A stretch of DNA of 64,000 nucleotides, taken from assembly GCF_032854445.1 (NCBI RefSeq), contig NC_088300.1, positions 33,525,608 through 33,589,607 on the forward strand. Direction: 5' to 3'. Position numbers and translations under genes: made by a program. Numbering within the stretch: the first letter of the stretch is position 1; the number at the start of each line of letters is the position of its first letter. This DNA is from Liolophura sinensis (Eukaryota; Mollusca; Polyplacophora; Chitonida; Chitonidae). Under the pieces are notes generated by a model, which was given only the letters and a program-made list of their open reading frames with translations, did not search any database and had not been told where the DNA came from. Below, in pieces: positions 9,301 to 18,672 of the stretch.

Positions 9301-12300
9301 AACTGCCGGCAACCGGAAATGTACGAACTGCTCTTCGGCGGTTTCCGACCTCAATTCTCCTCCTAACACAGATGCCTTCAGGGCTAGTTCTTAGGCGAAA
9401 TGGAGTCGCCCACAGCGGCTTTTGGGGGTGCCTTTATTTACAATTTATCAACTTGAGGTACATATTAGATTTTTTATAGCATGCATCTAGGAGGAAATGC
9501 ATACTCTTTTCAATGGTATTTGATTGATATTTAAATTTTCTATCCCTTTCATATAATGGTTTTGACATTTCTTAAACAAAATATTAACTTTATATCCATA
9601 TATCTATATAATATTATACATATCTGAATAAATGTATTTTTCGAAAGTACCAAGAAGAAATCTATAGGTCATATTTTTCTTTCTGACAATAAGTAAGAAA
9701 ACAAGTTTTGCTAATGTATGTCGTTCCCAGGTTCTTTCTATTACGCGAAAAAAGAAGGTGTCTACTTGAGTGCTACTAGCAGCACGTACAGTCCCAGAAC
9801 ATACGCTGGCATCGCACGATGGGACTTGTGCGTGCATAGATGTAGCACCCTGACAATGAACGGAATGGAATGCTGGGCAGCGGCGTATAACAGCTTCAGC
9901 AAACTGTGCTTGCTTTACTTCAGCGACTCACCGATCGCCGTCGCTGACGATACTCACGAGCGTTCTTACCCAAACACGGCTTTGTACCGCAGAGTATGTT
10001 TTGTTGGTAAGTTATTAAACAAAAAATTCGTATAGCCTTCACCAAACATTCCTGTGTCTATCTTTTCCAAAAAAACGTTCTGCGCGGATCGTAATGAAAT
10101 TTTGCGCAAAGATTGGTCTTTGGTTAGGTACCAATCTATCATACTTTGAGGGTGATCAGGGTCCGGACCCAGGTGGTTTTAAAACGACTCTTCGGCACTT
10201 TTAGGGAGGATGAAAATAAATATTTTGCTTTTCCTCGCAAACATGAGAAAAAAATCAGCAGATAGAAGTAGGCATTATATTTGAATTTCAATATCGTCTT
10301 TTCTAATTGGATTATTCTGACTTTAGCACCCTATAACCTTCTTAAAGATAGTGAACAGTGTTATTACAGGAAATCCACCGGTTTAGCAAGTTAAATAATT
10401 GTTGTATAAGTATTAGTAATTACTAAATATCGCATTTTTGGATATTGTTTAGTGTTTTGCTTTTTAAATTCGTCATCGTTTGACGCGGGACTTCAGTTGC
10501 CATCCTATATAAGGATGTTTAATGGTAACTGTTGTGTTTTGGATTTCAGGAATTTACGGATTGCGTGGTTTCCTCCACCATAATGCTAGCCGTAAAAGTG
10601 AATATTCTTTAATACGACGTTAATTACCAATCAAATAAATAAATATTATTTTGCCTGATACTATACCCACAGATAATCTTGTCACAGAATTGTCAGAAAG
10701 TTCCTGGTAAAGAGCTTAATTTGAATTTTGCTGAAGATTGTTAAAGCATATTAATATTTAGGCACGGTGCCTGCCAATTGTCTTATTCTACTTTGACTAT
10801 CACAGCGCAGTTCTGTATGGCTGGATAGTTCTCAGCTTCTGTTTACGACAATTCATCCTCTCAATATTTTCAAACGCAAATTCTCATTATCCTAGGTAAT
10901 TCAATACACAACATATTTTCTGACGATCTATTGTATAGAGTCAAGAGAAAATCGTCATAACAGTAAATATATGTACTGCAAAGAATTTGAAATGAGAACT
11001 TTAACTGTTTGATCTAACTGGGCTCCTGCCTTTAAAAGCTAAACCTCGCAACGATCACCAGCGATTGGCAATGTAGTCGCTTGTTCAAATCCAGCTCTTG
11101 CCGATTCGAATGCGGTATTAAGTCAATATGTTTGTCAGATGTCTGGCGAATGTGGGTGGTTTACTCCAGGTACTAGGTTTTTTTTGTTTCACACATAAAC
11201 TTGTCCGCCGTTATATAAGTGGAAACGTATTCAGCATTGCGTTAAAGGCCAATCAATCAATCAATCAATCAATTTCCCTCAGGTCGTGTAAACAACGACG
11301 CCATCCCAGACGAGCTGACAGATGACAGCAGAACTGTTGATACGCCTTGTTACCAGTATGATGATCCTGTTGAACTGACCACCTCATCGTCATCAAGCGA
11401 GGAAACGAGACTTGTGACGTTATCAACAGAGAATACGCCAACAAGATCTTCCTACCGTGTAACTCCTTCATCCTCGTCATCATCTGATTGTGTAACTCCT
11501 GTTTCCTCGCCATCAGCTGATCCCGTAACTCCTGTATCCTCATCATCAGCTGATCATGTAGCTCCTGTATCCTCGTCATCAGCTGATGGTGTAACTTCTG
11601 TACCCTCTTCATCAGCTGAGGAGGTTAGGCCTTCTTCATCAGGGTCAAGTCTACCCACAACAACACCAGCTGAATGGACAACACCTTCCACGGAACTTCT
11701 GTCTGCGCCCATCGTAACGCCAGGTCCTGTGCTGCTAACATCCGCACCTAATGCTATAGTAACCGGGGGGGGGGGGGGGGGGGGGGAGGTGTATTCCGTG
11801 GCCGAGATGGTGAGGACGCCAGCGTGATGCAATGACCCAGAAGCCTGTCATCAATGCGGTTGCTGTGAGCTCATGTCCAGTTAATGCTGTCTTCCTCTCC
11901 GACCGTACGTGGGAAGGTCTGCAAGTAATCTGCGAAAGGTCGTGAGTTTCCTCCCACAATAATGCTGGCCGCCGTCGTATAAGTGAAATAGTCGGAGTAC
12001 GAAGTAAACACCAATCAAATTCATGAATATAGCTAAGTACTATAGTAACAAGTCTTGCAAGAGGTGACAATATACAGAGAACAGTATACACAAGGTTCGC
12101 TTCGATATTTTTATATATTGATCGTTTTAGACCAAACTGAGCTGGTAAGAAATCCTTTGTCCACAGTCACGGTTGATTTAGTTTCAGTTAATTCCCTCCC
12201 AAAGCCCATGCACCAAATGGTAGTGAAACAATTAAAATCATTAATATTGATAATGTGTTATACTGCTTTAGAATCGTAATGTGGTACACGGATTCAATGA

Positions 12301-13066
12301 TATTGATGAAAAACTCAAGGCATTTCAGGTAATACCATGTCCATGACCGCTAATATCCACATGGTTTATTGCATAACATTTCTCTTATTTGAAGTAAATG
12401 TAGTTACTCACATGTCAAAGATCACGACATAAATACTGAAAGTTTGTCCAACATTAAATATTGTTTAGAATATAAATGAACGGGCGTGTTTTCCGGTTGT
12501 TCTGGCGTTTTCCACCATGAAACAATAATAAGTGGATGCCGTGGTGATTCTGACTGTATGTAGAAAAAAAGAGAACATTGTACGTATGTCAATTAATACA
12601 CAATAAGTAGATTCAAGTCAGCCTGGGGCACTGCTGTCCGTTTTAGCTTATGTTTCTATGCTTGCAAGTTTGGGCAATATATGTAACAAAATAACCAATG
12701 AATGATCGACGCCTATTTACCATTTTTCTTATCATTGTTGTAGGTGTGCCACCGACGCTCTCATACACTGCAAAACACTCGACATGTTTCTGCCCTTGTT
12801 CAACGCCGACTAAACTCTCCCAAGAAGAGTCATCTGCATTTATGTCCAGCGTCATTCAGGATATAAACATAGTAAAGACCAACACGTCATCCTACAAGCG
12901 GAAACACATCAGTGTAGTTGAAGATCGACCTGGCGCTAATGCTATCGGGTATTCAGGAGGGGTGCTGATTGGGTTGTTGTTTGGAGGGTTGTTTCTTCTC
13001 GACCTGCCTGTGTTATATAACCAGGTCGGGGAACTGGTAAATCGGCTTAGACCTTCTCAGAACTAA
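6322..13066 (+). CDS. Gene 2: CTLD plus PAN-like, mucin-like stalk, single-pass membrane protein
   Basis: Six exons (6322-6376, 7102-7279, 8303-8523, 9731-10006, 11283 to about 11723, 12744-13066) give about 497 residues. In order: signal peptide (1-18), CTLD (about 30-150), PAN/apple-like module (152-243), Ser/Thr-rich repeat stalk (about 260-385), CFCPC motif (about 405-409) and a membrane helix (about 457-479) followed by a short basic tail. It should sit in the plasma membrane with the lectin outside and act as a surface lectin in recognition or adhesion; its ligand cannot be told from sequence. Phases between exons are 1, 2, 1, 1, 1, mostly splitting a glycine codon G|GT. The one weak point is the end of exon 5. 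A TATA box lies 138 bases upstream of the ATG and a possible ATTAAA signal lies at 13458. Confidence 0.85.
6377..7101 (+). other. Gene 2 intron 1
   Basis: GT-AG intron carrying the SINE at 6767-6996; nothing else recognised. Confidence 0.8.
6767..6996 (+). mobile_element. SINE-A copy in gene 2 intron 1
   Basis: Starts 'ggggcctgccgacg', contains the middle 'ggtcgtgggttttccccggg' and ends 'ggtgtaaaacatcagtaaaa' with an AAAT-rich tail. It has the sense orientation of the gene. Confidence 0.8.
7102..7279 (+). CDS. Gene 2 exon 2: N-terminal half of the CTLD
   Basis: The acceptor TTTCCCTGCAG ends at 7101 and the donor GTGAGA starts at 7280. The exon encodes ATWNTAKNVCWRNGGRLVSV, aligned residue for residue with the same region of gene 1 (SWNTATNVCKSNGGRLVKV). 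It ends in phase 2; the split codon becomes arginine. Confidence 0.9.
7280..8302 (+). other. Gene 2 intron 2
   Basis: GT-AG intron, AT-rich. I see no element in it. Confidence 0.8.
8303..8523 (+). CDS. Gene 2 exon 3: C-terminal half of the CTLD
   Basis: The acceptor is TTACTTTCAG (to 8302) and the donor is GTAAAT at 8524. It opens with DNPYWIGLFQQSG, the WIGL core, and ends LNFVCESW. The conserved cysteines are in GSC, EAC and FVC; an extra one lies in NTWSGQC as in gene 1. The EPN or QPD calcium motif is absent (the place reads LVGYADTDDSGSC) and WND is replaced by W-S-K-E, so classical calcium-dependent sugar binding is doubtful. Confidence 0.9.
8524..9730 (+). other. Gene 2 intron 3
   Basis: GT-AG intron. 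Its second half (9078-9545) is a dispersed repeat found inverted at 15735-16056. Confidence 0.8.
9078..9545 (-). mobile_element. Dispersed non-coding element, copy 1
   Basis: Reverse complement matches 15735-16056 over several blocks: 'ggaggaaatgcat', 'caatggtat.tgattgatat', 'aaccggaaatgtacgaactg', 'gactccat...ccacagcg'. This copy has about 160 extra bases near 9120-9280. Ends resemble 'aggagaagaaaa', so a TIR element is possible. Confidence 0.65.
9731..10006 (+). CDS. Gene 2 exon 4: PAN/apple-like domain
   Basis: A single 276-nt exon, acceptor TCGTTCCCAG (to 9730) and donor GTAAGT (10007), in phase 1 at both ends. It encodes about 92 residues containing CVHRC, GMECWAAAYN, KLCLLY and RRVCF. 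The spacing of cysteines with the W-A-A-A-Y-N and C-x-L-Y strands is what I expect of a PAN/apple module, a fold that binds proteins or sugars. The assignment is by eye; a profile search would settle it. Confidence 0.7.
10561..10645 (+). mobile_element. SINE-A 3' fragment in gene 2 intron 4
   Basis: 'ggtttcctccaccataatgc' through 'accaatcaaataaataaat' matches the last third of the family. Confidence 0.65.
11161..11273 (+). mobile_element. Diverged SINE 3' end with (AATC)n tail next to exon 5
   Basis: 'ttactccaggtactaggttt' ... 'cgttatataagtgg' ... 'gcgttaaaggccaatcaatc' has the order of SINE tail motifs, ending in an AATC repeat at 11250-11273. Only eight bases separate it from the exon 5 acceptor AG. 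Confidence 0.5.
11283..11723 (+). CDS. Gene 2 exon 5: Ser/Thr-rich, mucin-like stalk
   Basis: The acceptor is TTTCCCTCAG (to 11282), phase 1. After NNDAIPDELTDDSRTVDTPC the exon becomes extremely rich in Ser, Thr, Pro and Ala, including five 11-residue repeats, and looks like a heavily O-glycosylated stalk. The 3' end is uncertain. Exon 6 needs a phase-1 junction; the donor GTCCTG at 11724 gives the right phase (G|GT glycine, like the other junctions) but is a weak match. The better-looking GTAACC at 11759 is in phase 0 and would break the frame unless a small exon lies between. The open frame itself continues into the 22-base G run and a SINE. Confidence 0.65.
11459..11623 (+). repeat. Five 33-nt coding repeats in the stalk exon
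   Basis: Units begin at 11459, 11492, 11525, 11558 and 11591. They encode VTPSSSSSSDC, VTPVSSPSADP, VTPVSSSSADH, VAPVSSSSADG and VTSVPSSSAEE. An in-frame minisatellite; copy number is likely to vary. Confidence 0.9.
11765..11786 (+). repeat. Run of 22 G
   Basis: Uninterrupted poly-G directly before the SINE at 11788. Its length in the assembly is probably unreliable, and it may form a G-quadruplex. Confidence 0.9.
11788..12022 (+). mobile_element. SINE-A copy in gene 2 intron 5
   Basis: Head 'ccgtggccgagatggtgagg', B-box region degraded, middle 'ggtcgtgagtttcctcccac', tail 'gtaaacaccaatcaaattca'. It lies directly downstream of the stalk exon, so read-through of exon 5 would run into it. Confidence 0.75.
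12744..13066 (+). CDS. Gene 2 exon 6: CxCxC motif, membrane helix and C-terminus
   Basis: The acceptor is TCATTGTTGTAG (to 12743). The exon encodes STCFCPCSTPTKLS, a polar stretch with an N-T-S glycosylation site, SYKRKHISVVEDRPGANAIG, then the hydrophobic VLIGLLFGGLFLLDL and a short tail ending LRPSQN, with stop TAA at 13064-13066. From memory, many molluscan lectin and PAN membrane proteins end with such a C-x-C-x-C, K-L-S, basic, 'D-x-R-P/S..IG' and helix segment; this should be checked by search. The tail after the helix is about 18 residues with no kinase, ITAM or TIR-type signal region. Confidence 0.8.
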
Positions 13067-13457
13067 GTTACACTGATATTTTTATCGGCTAGTAGATTTG
13101 CTTACTGGTCACTAAATTAGATTACTTAGACACAGTTTACATGACTTTGAATGTTTTCATAGCACTGTACTGTGGTGAGAGTGTCAGAGCACAGTTTTGT
13201 GGTGACAGTGGTTGTGTGCGATAAGATGCTACTGGAAGCATCCAATCACCTAGTAGCAGCCCAGGGTATAACATGAGCAACATGTGATTGCTGTGAGTTC
13301 GAGTCCACCTCATGCTGCCTCTCCGGACGAACGAGCGAGGGTTAAGATTTAAATTGCTTTGAAACACCGATCTTGGATTTTTGAGTTTCCTTCATGGGTT
13401 ACTTCAAACATACGACATTTCTCGCCCCCTCCCATAACTTTTGCCTCCTTGACATAT

Positions 13458-13463
13458 ATTAAA
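13458..13463 (+). terminator. Possible polyadenylation signal of gene 2
   Basis: ATTAAA about 390 bases after the stop codon, the first such hexamer I noticed downstream. The single hexamer is weak evidence. Confidence 0.3.
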
Positions 13464-13580
13464 TTTTCACATTCATTGTTACAGAGTTATCGACTCTGGG
13501 ATGGAAGAATAATGTAAACAAGCACCACGAAAACATTAGGATTCCCAGCAAAGCTGATTGAACCCCTAATTAACCCCTGA

Positions 13581-13822
13581 TTTGTTTATTTATTTATTTG
13601 ATTTGATATTTTTCCGTCACACTGAAGAATACGACGGCGGCCAGCATTATAATGTGAGGAAACCAGGCAGACCCCCGGGGGAAACCCACGACCATAGACA
13701 GGTTGCTGTAAGGCAATCCTACTTACGGCCGGGGAGGAATCCAGCCATAGCTTAATTAGACTTGTGACAACAACTCACTGCGACAACATTGGTGAGAGGC
13801 TTCTGGGTCATTGCTAACCACC
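13581..13822 (-). mobile_element. SINE-A copy
   Basis: 'gtttatttatttatttgatt' then 'gacggcggccagcattataa', 'gggggaaacccacgacc', 'cttacggccggggaggaa' and 'ggtgagaggcttctgggtca': nearly full length, diverged, with an internal insertion near 13745. Confidence 0.8.
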
Positions 13823-14097
13823 TCTGGTTGGCTCTCGATATATTTTATTTTAAGAAAGATTGACTGTCTGTCTCTCCGACATAATAAGTCTTCAACTCAA
13901 GCCAGGCAGTGGGAATTTTTGCCCACACTGTGCTGGCATGGGTTCTGCTGGGGCTTTAGTGGCGATAAATCGAAGGCATTGCTCTTTGGGCCCCTAACTT
14001 ACCTTGGAGTTTGTTCGGGTCACCTGCCTTTCATCATTATATAAGTAGCAAACACAAAATCTGTGAGAATTTGTTTGTGCTACATGTGGGAAACTGG

Positions 14098-14205
14098 GAT
14101 ACACCTTCCTACATTCCGTTTTCCTCCAAACATGAAACTCAGCGGTGCCCTATCTGTGAAACAGTATATTCTGATAGGCGTTAATGCCCAATCAATGAAT
14201 TGATA
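14098..14205 (+). mobile_element. Diverged SINE 3' fragment
   Basis: 'ccgttttcctccaaacatga' then 'ataggcgttaatgcccaatc' keeps the order of SINE tail motifs. Confidence 0.45.
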
Positions 14206-15697
14206 AAACTTAGACGCGTGCGCCGTTTTTAATGGATCTACCCATTGTGAAAGTTGTCGATGCTTTTTATCTGTGATTGATTAATGAAATCATTTGGACC
14301 AGACTCTTGTTTAGAAACATTTGATGACCACTATAGTGCGACAAGTCCGAACAGGAATTCTTGTCACTGTCTCGTGTCTAGCGATATACACTTCGTGCCA
14401 CGCTTTGTATCACAGGTATTAATTATACATCAACAAAATGTAAAACTGAAAGAAAGCCGTCGCCCAACACAGTACTTGATGTAAAGCACTAAGGTGTTCT
14501 GGATGGACAAAGGATCAAAGTGGTCATGAATTATCTATAACCAAATAGTGTTGTGTAATTCGTGCATAACGGATGGACACAGTCAAGTATCAGACCATGA
14601 AAACATTCTAAGCTGAGCAAAATTCACTGACACTTTCCAGATGTGGGAGTTACAGATGTATCAACAGACAACACGAATAACGTGAATATCAAATGACCCT
14701 TCATTCCAAAGACGTTTCGTTGAAGTTCTGTAATGTGATGCTTTTAACATGTACTGTACCACAATTACTTCTTTCAGTTTTGTTGCGGGGTATTGTAGTA
14801 TGACATCTATATTGATCTAAAGCATTTTATCGTTTTGATCCTTTAAATTTTTTTTAGAAGTCTATGTAGTGTTGATAACATTCATGACATCTGGAATCAT
14901 TCCGTGAATGACTTTTTCTGAATTGGGTTTGTAGCTGAGTGTGATATTCAGGGATGTTTTCGTTTGTAATGATATCAATCGATTATCTACTGGCCAATCA
15001 GGTTGTATGCTCTCGCTAGCCAAGCTGAGGGTTTTTGGTCACACTATTTAACAGATAACTGTAAATAGGCCTTATTTTACTTCAAACTTTCTGGCTCCTT
15101 CCACTCATGAATCTGGTCACCGTCATATATAAGACAATAATCTTGAGTATGACAGACCAGTCACTTATAAATATATATGGAGTAAATTAAATGAATATAT
15201 CGATGCATAAATAAATCAGTAAAAGTTGTACATACGGGAATTCAGGAAGACTAAGGTAAAGGGCATTGTAATGGTAAGATTATCTTTTATTTTATTTTTT
15301 ATCATTTTTGTCGGTAAAAATAAAATTGTGTCCATATAATTCGTGTGTTGTGATTTTAAGCATTTTATTTCATTATCAGGAGCGTAGATACCTATCCCCC
15401 AGTTAATTTGCATCAGTACATGTCTAAGACTTGACTATGTTACCTAAATCGAGTACATACGCCAAAATCTAAACATCCGTATTTATTACCCAACTAGCTA
15501 CAATTGTTGTAGGAGATATAGGTTTACCCCTCGTCTGTCAGTTCGTCAGTGTTGGAACTTGAAGCTTGATACAAAGATTCAACATGACAAGTTAGAGATC
15601 ACGTTTCGGACAATTGCGTCAATGTATAGGACAGAATTAAAGGTATTTTTTGTCCGGACAGTTCAGACGTGTAGCGGATATATATTGCAGAATTCTT

Positions 15698-15734
15698 CAT
15701 TTATTTGATAAGTGTTTAACGACGTACTGCATTA
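15698..15734 (-). mobile_element. SINE-A tail fragment
   Basis: 'catttatttgataagtgttt' followed by 'aacgacgtact' matches the family 3' end. Confidence 0.5.
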
Positions 15735-16056
15735 AAGGAGAAGAAAATTTAAATATCAATCAAGTACCATTGAAAAGAGTGTGCATTTCCTCGCAGGTGC
15801 ATGCCTTAAAAATCCCAATATGTACCTCATGTTGATAAATTATAAATAAAGTCAGCGCCGAATTGCGCTGTGGGCGACTCCATTCTGTCTAAGAACCTAG
15901 TCCTGAAGTCTTCTGTGTCAGGAGGAGAATTGCCATGGGAATCCGCAGAAGTGCAGTTCGTACATTTCCGGTAGAACTCTTCTTCCCAGAAGGCAGCGAA
16001 CAGTACAGTTCGCTTTTCAGCCTAAGGTGTCATGTTTTTATGTTTTCTTCTTTAAC
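15735..16056 (+). mobile_element. Dispersed non-coding element, copy 2
   Basis: Left end 'taaaggagaagaaaattt' and right end 'gttttcttctttaa' form an imperfect terminal inverted repeat. The body matches 9078-9545 inverted. It appears to interrupt a SINE-A tail fragment (15698-15734). Confidence 0.6.
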
Positions 16057-16384
16057 AATGAATTATGGATTATTTTTATATTATATTATTATTATTATTC
16101 ATTATTTTTCTAGTTTTATGCATTCTCATATTTATTGAAATAGTGTTTGAGAATTTTGAAACTGAAACATAGAACTGTTAACGTCATTCTCAAAACTTCT
16201 CAAAACTGAGTCCAACTCAGTTGAGGATTGTACTAATAGGCCTTGTGAGAAAGCAAAAGAAGTTTTTTTTTTAGGTCCAGCAAACAAAAATACCCCGAAA
16301 GCTTTGTATGCACCACAGTGTAACAAAGAAAGGTATTCAAGCTAATGGATGGCCTGGCGTGCGTTAATTGGACTATATATTTGG

Positions 16385-16430
16385 AGTGAGTGTTTGGGGC
16401 TTAATGTCGTATTTAACAATTTTTTTCTTA
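16385..16430 (-). mobile_element. SINE-B tail fragment
   Basis: 'gagtgtttggggcttaatgt' followed by 'cgtatttaacaatttttt' is the reverse of the SINE-B 3' end. Confidence 0.6.
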
Positions 16431-17030
16431 TTTCTTCAAAATGATAGGAGTGACGGTGAACACAAAATCCTTATTTGAAAACCAGCGAATAAAATGTAAC
16501 ATAGACATAAGTAACATAAGCCCCAAAGGAGCGGTTCCTGCTATGTAACAGCATTATACAAAAAAGCAGGAACCGAATGGGCAGCAATGAAGTACTGTTG
16601 TTAAAAAGAGTGGATATAAATTTAGTATAGTATAATTATGGATCCAGAGAAAAAAACAGATTTATGGATTTTTTTATCCATTTGTGGTATATAGATACAA
16701 GTAAATTCATTTTCAAAGTAAAAATTGATGTTTTGTATATCTAAAATCAGTTTTGAAAATAGCTCCAGAAAGTGTGTGGTTGTGAGCTAGGGCATATGTG
16801 GTCAATGCACGGGCTGTTTCTTAACGCCAGAGTTACTTCCCTTGCGATCTTGAGCTAGAGCAGAACTGAGATGTCAACTACTCGGGAATGTCATGCAAAG
16901 TTCGGTACCTTATTAACATTATTTACATGTCACTTTCCGTTGGAAATAATAGAAGCCAGAGATCAGCAATAGTCAGAAACGAAAGAAAGGAAACAAACAA
17001 GTGAACAAGTCTTCATCGTTTACTCTGCAA

Positions 17031-17299
17031 AGGGGCCTCCGTGGCTCAGTCGGTTAGCGCTCTAGCGCAGCGTAATGACCCAGGAGCCTCTCACCAATGC
17101 GATCGCTGTGAGTTCAAGTCCAGCTCATGCTGGCTTCCTCTCCGGCCGTAAGTGGGAAGGTCTTCCAGCAACCTACGGATGGTCGTGGGTTTCCCCCTGG
17201 GCTGTGCCCGGTTTCCACCCACCATAATGCTGGCCATCGTCGTATAAGTGAAATATTCTTGAGTACGGCGTAAAACACCAATCAAACAAATCAAACAAA
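17031..17299 (+). mobile_element. SINE-A, full length, the reference copy in this window
   Basis: Head 'ggggcctccgtggctcagtc' carries a tRNA-like A box, and 'gagttcaagtcc' near 17110 is the B box, so it is tRNA-derived and would be transcribed by RNA polymerase III. Tail 'gcgtaaaacaccaatcaaac' with AAAT/AAAC repeats. Target duplication tttactctgcaa (17019-17030) and tttactcagcaa (17300-17311). Confidence 0.92.
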
Positions 17300-18383
17300 T
17301 TTACTCAGCAATACTATTGGGCAACAGAAATGTGGTGCACGAAATCCTCGTGACTGATAATCGTGTTTATAGGTAACTGGCACATCCCCACCCCAACACA
17401 GAGACAAAATTGTACACCCCAGAAAGCCAACGGGGCATGCGGGATGGCCGAACTACTCGATATCGTGTGTCCGATAACAAAAGACGAGTGAGAAAGGAAA
17501 CCAAAAGGTTTGCAAGCATTGGCTTTCGGACCTCGCCAGCCAGAACTCGGGTAGGAAAAATATCCAAAGTAAGTATATCTAATGAACTATATGAAAATGA
17601 AAATATACAAACGCTTGTGAACTTCAGTTTCTGAAAACAATTTTGCAACAGCGCAAATCGACATAATCTGCGATGACAAATAGGGGAACAGGAAAAAACT
17701 CCTAAATCAGTGACGTTCTTAAATACTGGTATAAAGTAGAACATGGCACGAGCAGAGCCATGTTTAATCCTGCGCTTGTATTTATCAAATATTTTTCACT
17801 CTAGAAAGCTTAAAGTTTGTATTGTTTGTACTGATTCTTTACTGCAGAACAATGTACTAACAACAATTTTGAGATCTTTCCTGTTCTGCGTTTGGCTTTT
17901 TAAAGGCTTGCAATTTATGATTTGCTTTAAAAATACGGTTCCTGTCCTTGAAAGAAGAAAAACAATACTGCCAAGGGGAAACACATTCCAACATATTTTC
18001 CTTTTTATGGCAAAATATCTGAAAATATACATAGATATATAATTGCTCTGTTATGACGTTAATGGAAGTGCGAGGGGAAAAGGTATCCAGTTTGCGCTTG
18101 GTAAATGTAAACAACAAAAGCGCAGTAAAACTTAGAATACTTCTCTGGCCAAAGTAGACTGGCTCTAAACTAGCATCTAAAATATTATTCTAGGCCTTTT
18201 ATACATAACGTTGGCGTCTTATGGCTAAACAGAATATACTTGCTAGCAAAACGATATGTATATGTATGCACATGCAGAACTCTGCACAACTCACCACCTG
18301 TTCATGGTATGAAACGCTATATACAAAAGCCGTTAGTGCACAGCACTATATTTTTGTTCAAAACAATACTGCATGTATGTATG

Positions 18384-18672
18384 CCTGGGGTTTAACGTCG
18401 TACTTAACAATTGTTCAGTCATTTGACGACCAGGAGTTATCGGGTGTGTGTATACTGTGTCTTCTTGTGACAGGGCGCGTCCATGCCGCCAAAGTGCTAC
18501 CGCCACTGAAGCATCATGCCGAAGACACCAGACATGACAATCACATTAAACAGACACCAGGCCAATTAGTCATGTTTCCTTGCTCTAACCTCTCACTGCT
18601 GAGCGGCAAGCGAGGCAGCACCATTCTTCAAGTCTTTTGTATGACTCGACTCAGGTTTGAACACGCGGTCGA
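18384..18672 (-). mobile_element. SINE-B, diverged long copy
   Basis: Reverse of the element at 45530: 'ctggggtttaacgtcgtact', 'gacgacc' further in, 'tgaagcatcatgcc', 'gcaagcgagg' and 'gtatgactcgactcaggttt' in matching order. The 151-residue open frame across it is not a gene. Confidence 0.7.

Larger units (their letters stand above)
10007..11282 (+). other. Gene 2 intron 4
   Basis: GT-AG intron with two SINE-derived fragments (10561-10645 and 11161-11273). Confidence 0.8.
11724..12743 (+). other. Gene 2 intron 5 (5' border uncertain)
   Basis: Contains the G run and a SINE. The left border could lie at 11724 or 11759; a short unfound exon could lie inside. Confidence 0.6.
13067..17018. other. 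Gene-poor region after gene 2
   Basis: Besides the elements listed separately, AT-rich sequence with a short ATT repeat (16084-16099). No exon-like segment with matching splice sites was found. Confidence 0.5.

Noticed and set aside
11554-11832. Open frames antisense to the stalk exon (also 11265-11612)
   Set aside because: They mirror the repetitive Ser/Thr codons of gene 2 exon 5; the sense exon has splice sites and in-frame neighbours, the antisense frames do not.
17034-17120. tRNA gene
   Set aside because: The A and B boxes belong to a SINE with tail and target duplication; no cloverleaf with a matching acceptor stem was seen.
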